Part shown: one piece after another, positions 19,981 through 27,097 of the stretch
Numbering within the stretch: position 1 is the first letter of the stretch
Layout: each line of letters opens with the position of its first letter
Assembly: GCA_029762575.1 (NCBI GenBank)
Contig: JARVGL010000003.1
Coordinates: 1-55,571 of the forward strand
Reading direction: 5' to 3'
Length of the DNA: 55,571 nt
DNA from: Thermoplasmatota archaeon
Lineage (GTDB): Archaea > Thermoplasmatota > E2 > DHVEG-1
Notes under the pieces: model-generated
What the model was told of the DNA's origin: nothing
The model's input: the letters and a program-made list of their open reading frames with translations, nothing else
Databases searched by the model: none
Translations under genes and position numbers: made by a program

Positions 19981-20754
19981 ATGAGAGTTGCAATACAATT
20001 CGCTTATAATGGAGATGGTTTTCACGGCTATGCTAGACAACCTGGTTTAAAGACCGTTGAAGGAACCCTTCTTTCCTCTCTCATCTCTGAAGGATTCATT
20101 GAGGATGTCTCCATTGCACGGTTTCGCTCCTCTAGTAGAACGGATAAAGGGGTATCTGCTCTTTGTAACGTAGTTGCTTTTGATACCAACATCAAAAAGG
20201 AAGACCTTACTTCAATATATCACTGTTCAACAGATGAAATCATCATCTATGGCGTTGGATTAGTAAAAGACTCATTCTATCCTCGATATGCATCTCTGCG
20301 AATCTATCGATATTATCTTCCAAAGTACGTCATCGGTCTTGAGGCATTGCTTTCAATGCTTTCTCTTTTCACTGGAGAACATGATTTCTCTAATTTCGCT
20401 CGAGTTGAACAAGGGAAAAACCCTGTCCGTATCATTGAAAACATCATTGTGGGATATGATGATGAATTTCTTTGGGTTGATTTTTATGCACAAACATTTC
20501 TCTGGCATCAGATACGACGTATCATTTCATCAATACTACACCATGGACGAGGTAAGATAACAAAGAACGATATCATACAAGCGTTGGAACAACCTACTGT
20601 TCAGGTAGATTTCGGGTTGGCACCCTCAGAACCACTTATCCTTAAAGATATCAGGTTCAAGGATATCATCTTTTTTTTTCTCCCAGACCAAAAAAGAAAG
20701 ATCTCTTGTATAGAGACCACAGTAAAAGACCGATCTAAATATCTCTTTTCTTAA
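19981..20754 (+). CDS. truA: tRNA pseudouridine synthase TruA
   Basis: 257 residues from the ATG at 19981. (The TTG one codon upstream also opens the frame but is less likely.) The N-terminus AIQFAYNGDGFHGYARQP and the active-site loop SRTDKGVSAL, with catalytic Asp55, are TruA hallmarks. Late motifs are GEHDFSNFARVEQ and FLWHQIRRIISSI. The enzyme makes pseudouridine at positions 38-40 of the tRNA anticodon arm. The 3' end overlaps the ABC-permease gene on the opposite strand by 20 bases. Confidence 0.95.
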   Translation: MRVAIQFAYNGDGFHGYARQPGLKTVEGTLLSSLISEGFIEDVSIARFRSSSRTDKGVSALCNVVAFDTNIKKEDLTSIYHCSTDEIIIYGVGLVKDSFYPRYASLRIYRYYLPKYVIGLEALLSMLSLFTGEHDFSNFARVEQGKNPVRIIENIIVGYDDEFLWVDFYAQTFLWHQIRRIISSILHHGRGKITKNDIIQALEQPTVQVDFGLAPSEPLILKDIRFKDIIFFFLPDQKRKISCIETTVKDRSKYLFS

Positions 20755-21580
20755 AGAATATATAAGCGATGATGAGGGAGATAGCTATCCAAAGGAAAAG
20801 GATTGTTGCCATAAGCTCTGATGAATAAAATGCTGGGTTAGAAAATGCCTGTTCGGTAAACGATGAAGATACAGGGCCAACGTTCAATGAAACAAGTGTA
20901 CCATATGCTGAGATTGGATTGATGATGTTTATTGCGTAATACCAATCAGGGAAACCCGAGGTAAATGCGGTTTCAACGTCCATAGAGAGCATCGCGACCC
21001 CTAGCATAATGATGCCCCATATCATGGTGAAGAAGAACCAGAGGAAGATGGCTAGTCCCATTGCTGTAGAGCGGTTATGAAAGAACGATGATGCTAAAAG
21101 GGAAAGAGCCACAAATACAAGTCCAAGAAGCACTGACGCTAGCAAGAATATGAGATATTGACCGATATCGACCTCAGAGACATTAGCGCTAATGACGATT
21201 CCCGCGATACCGAAACCAACAAGAAGTGAGAAAGAGAGGACGCCACCAAGACCAAGGAATTTACCGATCAGAACCTCTATTCTCTTCAATGGAAATGAGA
21301 GAAGTGCGCTCATCGACCCTCGTTCTATCTCTCCAACAATAGCAGCATATCCAAGCATCAAACCAATAATTGGTATGAGATATTGTACTAGGGCCATCAT
21401 ACCAGCAATGGTCAATCCAAGATCCTGCCACCCTTGACCTAACGATCCAAAGTAGGATATAAGTAACGTAAGAGCTGCAAAAATACCCGTCATAAGAAGG
21501 ATCCATTTGTTTCGAATATTATCCATTATCTCTTTTTTTGCGATGAGAACGATTGGATGATGTAAGAAGGATATATTCAT
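20735..21580 (-). CDS. ABC-2 type transporter permease
   Basis: 281 residues with six hydrophobic segments. It starts with a cytoplasmic NISFLHHPIVLIAKKEIMDNIRNKWIL, typical of NosY/ABC-2 permeases, which have ABC transporter permease signatures such as GEIERGSMSALLSFPLKRIEVLIGKFLG. It follows the ATPase gene by two bases and would form the membrane part of an exporter. The substrate is unknown. No periplasmic-copper or NosD gene is adjacent, so a Nos role is not supported. Confidence 0.9.
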   Translation of the reverse strand: MNISFLHHPIVLIAKKEIMDNIRNKWILLMTGIFAALTLLISYFGSLGQGWQDLGLTIAGMMALVQYLIPIIGLMLGYAAIVGEIERGSMSALLSFPLKRIEVLIGKFLGLGGVLSFSLLVGFGIAGIVISANVSEVDIGQYLIFLLASVLLGLVFVALSLLASSFFHNRSTAMGLAIFLWFFFTMIWGIIMLGVAMLSMDVETAFTSGFPDWYYAINIINPISAYGTLVSLNVGPVSSSFTEQAFSNPAFYSSELMATILFLWIAISLIIAYIFFKKRDI

Positions 21581-21582
21581 GT

Positions 21583-22644
21583 TTAGTCCTCCGTGAATCT
21601 CATAAAAACATCCTCAAGGGACGGCTCACGTATCTGAAGGTTCATGATGTTGCCACCAGCTTTCACGACAGAGAGGATGACATTTGCTTTTGCAGATGCA
21701 AGACAGTTCACCTCAAGTAGCGTTCCTGTTGTTTCGACATGATCAACGTCTTTGAGCTTTTCAACTGCTTTTAAGATCTTCTCTGTCATTTTTTCTAAGA
21801 GTATGACGATTTTTGGTCGAAGATGCAACCGTGTTCCTAGATTATCGATCCTATCAACAGCAACGATCTTTCCTTTATTGATGATACAGACACGATCACA
21901 CATCTCCTGGATCTCTCCAAGTATATGGGAGGAGACGAGGACTGTTGCACCTCGTTGTTGCATATGTTTGATTTTCTCTCTCATAAACACAACACCCCGA
22001 GGATCCAGTCCACTTGATGGTTCATCAAGGATAAGGATCGATGGATCGCCCATGACCGCTCGAGCCATCCCAAGGCGTTGCAACATTCCTTTTGAGAACG
22101 CACCAACCTTTTTATCCACTGCATCAGCTAGACCAAATTCATTTAAAAGTGGTTGACAACATTGTTTAGAGACCTGTTTTATCTCAGCATAGAACATAAG
22201 ATTCTGTAACGCTGTTAGATTATCATAGAATGCAACCTTCTCTGGAAGATAACCTATCTGGGATTTCGCTTTTTTCTCATCGGTAAAAATGTTGGTACCG
22301 TTGATACGGATCTCTCCCTTATCTGGATAAAGTAAACCAAGGATTGCTTTGATGGTCGTTGTTTTCCCAGCACCATTAGGGCCAAGGAAACCAAAGATCT
22401 CTCCTTTCTTTATATGAAACGTTGCAGAATCAACAGCAGATACGGATTCAAAGGTCTTTGTTAACTCCACGACAGAGATAGCAGAAGAGGTATCATCAGA
22501 CGGGTGTAACGAAGGATCTTTAGGAAATTGAAAAGCACCGACATTGTTACAGGAGGGGCATGTGATCTTAACCGTCTGACCTGGTTCACCGTTCACGGTC
22601 TGAACAAAATCGCAAGAGGGGCATCTTATCTTTTTTTCAAGCAT
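21583..22644 (-). CDS. ABC transporter ATPase with N-terminal zinc ribbon
   Basis: 353 residues. The first 40 form a zinc-ribbon-like module with two CPSC knuckles (Cys8/11 and Cys29/32), of the kind found in MJ0042-type domains. The ATPase follows: Walker A GPNGAGKTTT (about 88-97), signature FSKGMLQRLGMARA, Walker B ILILDEPSSGLDPRG and a C-terminal regulatory part with the usual DUF4162 ending REPSLEDVFMRFTED. The zinc ribbon is not a normal part of ABC-2 ATPases. Its downstream partner is the permease (2-base gap). Metal sensing or partner binding by the ribbon is inference. Confidence 0.92.
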   Translation of the reverse strand: MLEKKIRCPSCDFVQTVNGEPGQTVKITCPSCNNVGAFQFPKDPSLHPSDDTSSAISVVELTKTFESVSAVDSATFHIKKGEIFGFLGPNGAGKTTTIKAILGLLYPDKGEIRINGTNIFTDEKKAKSQIGYLPEKVAFYDNLTALQNLMFYAEIKQVSKQCCQPLLNEFGLADAVDKKVGAFSKGMLQRLGMARAVMGDPSILILDEPSSGLDPRGVVFMREKIKHMQQRGATVLVSSHILGEIQEMCDRVCIINKGKIVAVDRIDNLGTRLHLRPKIVILLEKMTEKILKAVEKLKDVDHVETTGTLLEVNCLASAKANVILSVVKAGGNIMNLQIREPSLEDVFMRFTED

Positions 22645-22714
22645 ATCTCTTCAGTACTCCTTAGAGGATTCCATGGAAAGTTACCTTTTTGGTCCATTTA
22701 AATGTTTAGGATGG

Positions 22715-22822
22715 TTAGCCGTTTTTCTTTTTTCTAAATGCAATAAAGAGAAAATACGCTAGGCTGCCATAGATGACGATGATGCCAACAAGAAGCATAA
22801 TAATCGCAGATACTGGTAGCAT
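22715..22822 (-). CDS. metS: MetS-like small subunit of an NSS amino-acid transporter
   Basis: A 35-residue, single-helix membrane peptide: hydrophobic PVSAIIMLLVGIIVIYGSLAY (about 3-23), a few more non-polar residues, then a basic tail FRKKKNG. This is the layout of MetS, the small partner of MetP transporters of methionine and alanine. It overlaps the metP stop by one base (TAATG), so the two are translationally coupled. It is too short for standard ORF cut-offs. The basic tail places the C-terminus in the cytoplasm. Function is assigned from context and layout. Confidence 0.85.
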   Translation of the reverse strand: MLPVSAIIMLLVGIIVIYGSLAYFLFIAFRKKKNG

Positions 22823-24285
22823 TATACTATCTCCTTTTGTGATCTTTTCATAACAAGTATTGATAGAAGTATGATTGTCACAAGGGGTATGACCCCGACG
22901 AGTATTAAAACGAACCAGGGATAGTCCATGTAGGGATGAATGATGTTTTCGATGATAGAGAGCGCAAGAAGAAGGATGAGGACAGAAGGAATAATGAATT
23001 TGATGAGCACGAGCCACCAGTTTCCAATGTGAACCTCAGATGTTTTATTGGCATAGTTTTTAAGACCATGTAATGGTCCGAACCAGCCGATGAGGATACA
23101 TTCAACTAGACCCACTGCCACAAGTCCAAAGTTTGCAACGAAATGATCCATGAGCTGTAAAAGATAGAGTCCATTTCCAGCGGTAAAGAAAAGACTAAGA
23201 ACAAACCCGACAAAGCAAAGAATCGCGGTGATTTTTTCTTTTGTTATCTTGAAACGATGATTGATGCCTGCAGTGAGCGGTTCTATCATGGAGAATGCTG
23301 AATCGATTCCAAAAGTAAGTAGTGCGATATAGAATAGTATCCCAAAGATCGCTGCAGCAGCGGGGAGAAGGGAGATTGCTGTTGGATAGGTCACAAAGAC
23401 TAGAAAAGGACCTGCGATGCCAAGTTGATCGATACCGACGCCTTGGCTAGCTGCAAGATATCCAATGACAGAGAAGACGGTGAATCCTGCAAAAAACGAT
23501 GTTCCTGCGTCTGCAAGGGCAGTAATGATCGCGTTGTTGTTTATATCTGAGGTCTTTTTTAGATAGCTTGCATAGGTGATCATGATACCTTGTGCGACTC
23601 CTATGGAAAAGAATACTTGTGCATAGGCTGCTAGCCAGACATTAACATTTTTCAGAGCACTGAAATCTGGTGTAAGATAGTAGCTTATCCCGTCTATTGC
23701 CCCGGGTAATGTCATCCCTCGTATGGTAAGGATGAGAAGTAGTATCGTTGGTAATGGGACAGTGAGAAGGACTACTTTTCCTATGCGTTCAACTCCTTTG
23801 TAGAGGACAAGAAAGATCATCGTCCAAATAGCGATAAGTCCTAGTATTACAGGGATGCTCATGCCTCCGAATTCCAGTGGTCCTTCTGTCACCCTTAGGA
23901 ATGTGTGAAGGAAAAATGATTCCGTATTTGTTCCCCATCGAAGGTTTATAGCATAGATCATGTATGCAAAACACCACGCCATGATAACGACGTAATAGAT
24001 TGATACAAGAAACGGGATACATGATGCCCACCAACCGGTCCATTCCCATTTTTCGTTCATCTCTTTGAACGCAGCTGGAGGTGGTTTTTGTGACCAATGT
24101 CCTATTGTGAATTCGAGGATAAGAAGGGGGATGCCTGCGGTGAACAATGCGATGAAGAACGGAAGAAGAAATGCTCCACCTCCATTTGCATAACAGATAT
24201 AGGGGAATCTCCATACATTCCCAAGACCTATTGCAGAACCGACTGCCGCCATGATAAATGCAAGCCGAGAATTCCAATGTTCTTT
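22822..24285 (-). CDS. metP: NSS-family Na+-coupled amino-acid transporter (MetP-like), start codon uncertain
   Basis: About 12 membrane helices of the sodium:neurotransmitter symporter family. The first in-frame ATG (24250-24252) begins at MAAVGSAIGLGNVWRFPYI, which is inside helix 1 of the family. The codons immediately upstream read KEHWNSRLAFI, exactly the conserved pre-helix segment, and the frame stays open to a stop at 24337-24339. No ATG, GTG or TTG occurs in between. The real start therefore appears to be a rare codon (ATC, ATA, ATT or CTG) or is hidden by a sequencing error; the coordinate given covers the conserved segment only. Downstream, metS overlaps the stop. The Na+ site residues of the GSAIGLGN motif are present, so import of neutral amino acids is expected. 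Confidence 0.88.
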   Translation of the reverse strand, partial: KEHWNSRLAFIMAAVGSAIGLGNVWRFPYICYANGGGAFLLPFFIALFTAGIPLLILEFTIGHWSQKPPPAAFKEMNEKWEWTGWWASCIPFLVSIYYVVIMAWCFAYMIYAINLRWGTNTESFFLHTFLRVTEGPLEFGGMSIPVILGLIAIWTMIFLVLYKGVERIGKVVLLTVPLPTILLLILTIRGMTLPGAIDGISYYLTPDFSALKNVNVWLAAYAQVFFSIGVAQGIMITYASYLKKTSDINNNAIITALADAGTSFFAGFTVFSVIGYLAASQGVGIDQLGIAGPFLVFVTYPTAISLLPAAAAIFGILFYIALLTFGIDSAFSMIEPLTAGINHRFKITKEKITAILCFVGFVLSLFFTAGNGLYLLQLMDHFVANFGLVAVGLVECILIGWFGPLHGLKNYANKTSEVHIGNWWLVLIKFIIPSVLILLLALSIIENIIHPYMDYPWFVLILVGVIPLVTIILLSILVMKRSQKEIV

Positions 24286-24465
24286 TTGACTGATCGGTAT
24301 TCCCCCAAGTATTGAAAGATTGCTAAACAGATTATTTTAATAAGGAAATGATTATTTTAATTTATTGGATTGATCTATTTTCGGTTTTTTTGTATGAAAA
24401 CTATTTATGCAACAGTAATATACGAGCAATGTCCCTTATCATGAAATGTTTTAAAGGCTGCGGTC

Positions 24466-25416
24466 ATGAGCGTTGCACAATCTTCAGATAAATCCTTAAA
24501 TGAATCTTCTGCGTTGTTCATGATCATCATCTCTGTCATCTTTTGGGCTTGTGCTTTTCCTTTAATCAAGGTTGGTCTGACAGGTTTATCGCCAGAAAAC
24601 CTTGCAATCCTCCGGTTGTTTCTCGCTTCTTTAATTTTTTTAGCATTCTATCTTTTAAGACCAACAATGTTCTCCCGATTAAATAGAAAAGACATCCCTG
24701 TTCTCTTTGTACTAGGTTTTACTGGAATATCTGTATATCACCTAGGTTTGAATTATGGTGAACAATTTGTTTCAGCAGGTGCTGCGAGTTTGATCATTGC
24801 AACGATACCTATCTATGTGGTCATTCTTGCGGTTATCTTTTTAAAAGAGCACGTATCACTTAAAATAGGTCTAGGGATTATTATTTCCCTAGTAGGCGTT
24901 GTGGTCATCTCTTTATGGGGTAATCCCGAGACCGTAATCGAGATCAACTATATCTTAGGTGCACTAGCGGTCGTTGTTGCTGCATTTGTCGGGTCAGTGT
25001 ATACGATCGTAGGGAAAAAACTCTTGCAGCGCTATAATGGTTTTTCATTGACAGCGTATGCGTTTCTCTTTGGTAATCTTGGCTTAATCGTCTTTGTTCG
25101 TGGGTCTCTCTTCGAAGAGGTTAGTTCATTGTCACTTGAGATATGGGCAGCGGTTATTTTTTTGGCATGTTTTCCAACGGTAATTGCGTATTCATTATGG
25201 TATATAGTGCTTCAAGTAAAATCAGCTTCAGAACTTAGCGTGTTCCTGTATATAACACCGATATTGTCAACATTGATTTCAACTCTCTTTTTTGGAGAGA
25301 AGATAACTATCTATTACATTTTAGGTGGAATCCTCATTATTGGTGGGTTGTATATTGTCAATAAAAAAAAGGGAAAACGTCAGTATGCACCTTCATTACG
25401 CGTGGATCAAGGCTGA
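24466..25416 (+). CDS. EamA/DMT-family membrane transporter
   Basis: 316 residues with ten hydrophobic helices in two EamA repeats: FWACAFPLIKVGLTG near the start and VVVAAFVGSVYTIVGKKLL in the middle. It is similar in layout to the 16166-17071 protein, but the sequences differ enough to suggest different substrates. No substrate can be named. The upstream region has a modest AAAGGCTGCGG ribosome-like site. It stands alone, about 55 bases before tRNA-Leu. Confidence 0.87.
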   Translation: MSVAQSSDKSLNESSALFMIIISVIFWACAFPLIKVGLTGLSPENLAILRLFLASLIFLAFYLLRPTMFSRLNRKDIPVLFVLGFTGISVYHLGLNYGEQFVSAGAASLIIATIPIYVVILAVIFLKEHVSLKIGLGIIISLVGVVVISLWGNPETVIEINYILGALAVVVAAFVGSVYTIVGKKLLQRYNGFSLTAYAFLFGNLGLIVFVRGSLFEEVSSLSLEIWAAVIFLACFPTVIAYSLWYIVLQVKSASELSVFLYITPILSTLISTLFFGEKITIYYILGGILIIGGLYIVNKKKGKRQYAPSLRVDQG

Positions 25417-25471
25417 CCTAAATCTTTATTACTGTTTTCCTGTTCTCAGATTGGGTTCGATTATTGATTTT

Positions 25472-25556
25472 GCAGGGGTAGCCAAGCCAGGTCAACGGCG
25501 ACAGACTCAAGATCTGTTCCTGTAGAGGTTCGGGGGTTCAAATCCCTTCCCCTGCA
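25472..25556 (+). tRNA. tRNA-Leu (anticodon CAA)
   Basis: A complete 85-base cloverleaf. Acceptor stem: GCAGGGG with CCCCTGC, discriminator A. D arm: GCC...GGC around AAGCCAGGTCAAC. Anticodon stem ACAGA/TCTGT around the loop CTCAAGA, giving anticodon CAA. A long variable arm (CCT-GTAG-AGG), as in class II tRNA-Leu. T arm: GGGGG-TTCAAAT-CCCTT. There is no intron and no encoded CCA. A run of six or seven T follows. It reads UUG codons. Confidence 0.97.
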
Positions 25557-25564
25557 CTTTTTTA
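25557..25564 (+). terminator. Oligo-T terminator of tRNA-Leu
   Basis: CTTTTTTTATA follows the discriminator base directly, the usual end of an archaeal tRNA gene. Confidence 0.5.
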
Positions 25565-25589
25565 TATTCATAGTATATAATGTGTTATT

Positions 25590-25925
25590 ATGCAATATTA
25601 CAATGAAGAAATAATGAAAAATCTCAGATTGAAAATTGAAAAAGAAATCCTTAATTGGCCTGAGGTAACTACGAAAAAAATGTATGGTTGTCCCTGCTAT
25701 AAGCATAAAGAAAAATTATTTGCATTTCTTGTTACAGATGGTGTTGTTCTTACGAAAGCAAGTGAAAGGGACAAACTAGAATTGTCTAAGGAATTTCAGA
25801 TAAAACCTTTTCAAGCGGCAAATAGAACGATGAAAGGGTGGCCGCAGATACCAGTTGATGAGACGTCTGATCTTGGAAAAATCCTTGTATTCATAAAGAA
25901 TAGTTATGAAAATTCTAAAATCTGA
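25590..25925 (+). CDS. YjbR/TfoX-N/luciferase-fold (DUF5519-like) small protein
   Basis: 111 residues: NWPEVTTKKMYGCPCYKHKEKLFAFLVTDGVVLTKASERD, then KGWPQIPVDETSDLGKILVFIKNSYENS. The pattern (WPeV...k.yGc..y, a beta-rich middle, Wp.iPvd and a closing helix with fikxSYe) is that of the small MmcQ/YjbR-like fold shared by TfoX-N and DUF5519 proteins. No enzymatic role is established for these. The family assignment is by pattern only. It sits just after tRNA-Leu. Confidence 0.65.
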   Translation: MQYYNEEIMKNLRLKIEKEILNWPEVTTKKMYGCPCYKHKEKLFAFLVTDGVVLTKASERDKLELSKEFQIKPFQAANRTMKGWPQIPVDETSDLGKILVFIKNSYENSKI

Positions 25926-26179
25926 AAATATCTTCTATTTCTTTCATTGATCAATATCAACAGCTCAATTTTTGGAATATCACAAAAAAAACAGAACAGT
26001 GCTTTCCTTTTTCTGTAACTTTCTTTTCAATACTATTGGGTGAGTCATATTCGATTAATAACCTAACGGTATTAGATTTAGATAAGTTATCAGTTGGAAT
26101 ATTATTTGTTTTTGCGGTTGGAGCAGTATATAGGGTCATTATTGGTCTTATGGCCCAAGATATTGATCTCCAGAACTAG
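25919..26179 (+). pseudogene. Possible gene remnant (open frame without a usable start)
   Basis: After the YjbR-like gene an 87-codon open frame runs to TAG at 26177-26179. Its second half reads like a real membrane segment (LSVGILFVFAVGAVYRVII). No ATG, GTG or TTG precedes it except a TTG at 26036, and no ribosome site is visible. It could be a decayed C-terminus or chance. I do not recognise the family. Apart from this, the 25926-26219 spacer holds nothing I can support. Confidence 0.25.
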
Positions 26180-26219
26180 TAAGAATGATTTCGCAAGTGA
26201 GATGATCAAGTATAGCACT

Positions 26220-26996
26220 TCAAAAAGGGATCAACGGAAACAGTACGTAGAGGATTATATCTGCGGAGAAATGTGATATCATTGCTGATTCCAATCCTTT
26301 TTTCCAGTAAAGCCACCCAAAGATGACCCCGCCGATGCCGTTGAGCAAAATTGCACGAACAAGGATCAATGGGGTGATAGAGGTGATTGCTGCGGTAAAC
26401 GGAAGATGTACAATTCCAAAGAGAATAGCAGCAAGAAAAATGGCAAACCATACAAGACGATTTGTTGCTTTTTTATTTTCGGTTTTCTTTATTTTTAAAC
26501 ATATCCATATAATAAGGCTCATGAAGAATAATCGAAGCATTATCTCCTCATTTATAGCTCCATAGAATGATGCTAAGAACCCTTGCCAGACTGGTATAGC
26601 ATACGTTGTTAGATCTAAGTTTACATTTCCTAGACGGGATACAATGTAATCTCCAAGGAGTATTAGCACGCCTGCGATGATACCTAGTCCTATCGAGAGT
26701 CTCGTTATTGATCTAATAGAGGTTTTGACTTCTTTTTTTTCAATCAATCTTTCCAAAATGGGAGCTCCAAATCCGATTTTTTTTGATATGACTAGACCAA
26801 CTAATGTCAGCATGAAGAACATAATTGCACTTTGAACAATTGATAGAAGAATGATCACGGGGAAAGGAAGAGGGACTTGTTCCAAAAGGTCTTGTTGAAT
26901 TGTTAATGCAAAAGGCATTACAGCGATTACTCCGAAGATACTTGCTCCAAAGAGAATCAAAAACACTTTCCAATTTATTAATGAACCTCTTGTCAT
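26220..26996 (-). CDS. CPBP-family intramembrane metalloprotease (CAAX protease-like)
   Basis: 258 residues with about seven hydrophobic helices. The family motifs are present: motif 1 NEEIMLRLFF (EExxxR, about 146-151), motif 2 FGIVHLPF (about 194) and motif 3 SHFSADII (about 243). These carry the Glu and His residues that bind zinc. The family includes CAAX prenyl proteases and bacteriocin-immunity proteins. Without a prenylated partner, the substrate is unknown. It is monocistronic on the minus strand, between a gene-poor spacer and the Ntn-hydrolase gene. Confidence 0.9.
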   Translation of the reverse strand: MTRGSLINWKVFLILFGASIFGVIAVMPFALTIQQDLLEQVPLPFPVIILLSIVQSAIMFFMLTLVGLVISKKIGFGAPILERLIEKKEVKTSIRSITRLSIGLGIIAGVLILLGDYIVSRLGNVNLDLTTYAIPVWQGFLASFYGAINEEIMLRLFFMSLIIWICLKIKKTENKKATNRLVWFAIFLAAILFGIVHLPFTAAITSITPLILVRAILLNGIGGVIFGWLYWKKGLESAMISHFSADIILYVLFPLIPF

Positions 26997-27097
26997 TTTT
27001 CTTCACCTTGCGTAAAAGAGGTTGATATATTATCTTTTCTTAAATATGCTGCTTAGATGAAAAAACCGATGGTTTCAATACCCAAAAAGATTATTTT

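Noticed and set aside
26094-26276. 60-codon plus-strand frame beside the CPBP gene
   Set aside because: It overlaps the 3' end of the CPBP gene on the other strand, with no ribosome site and no recognisable features.
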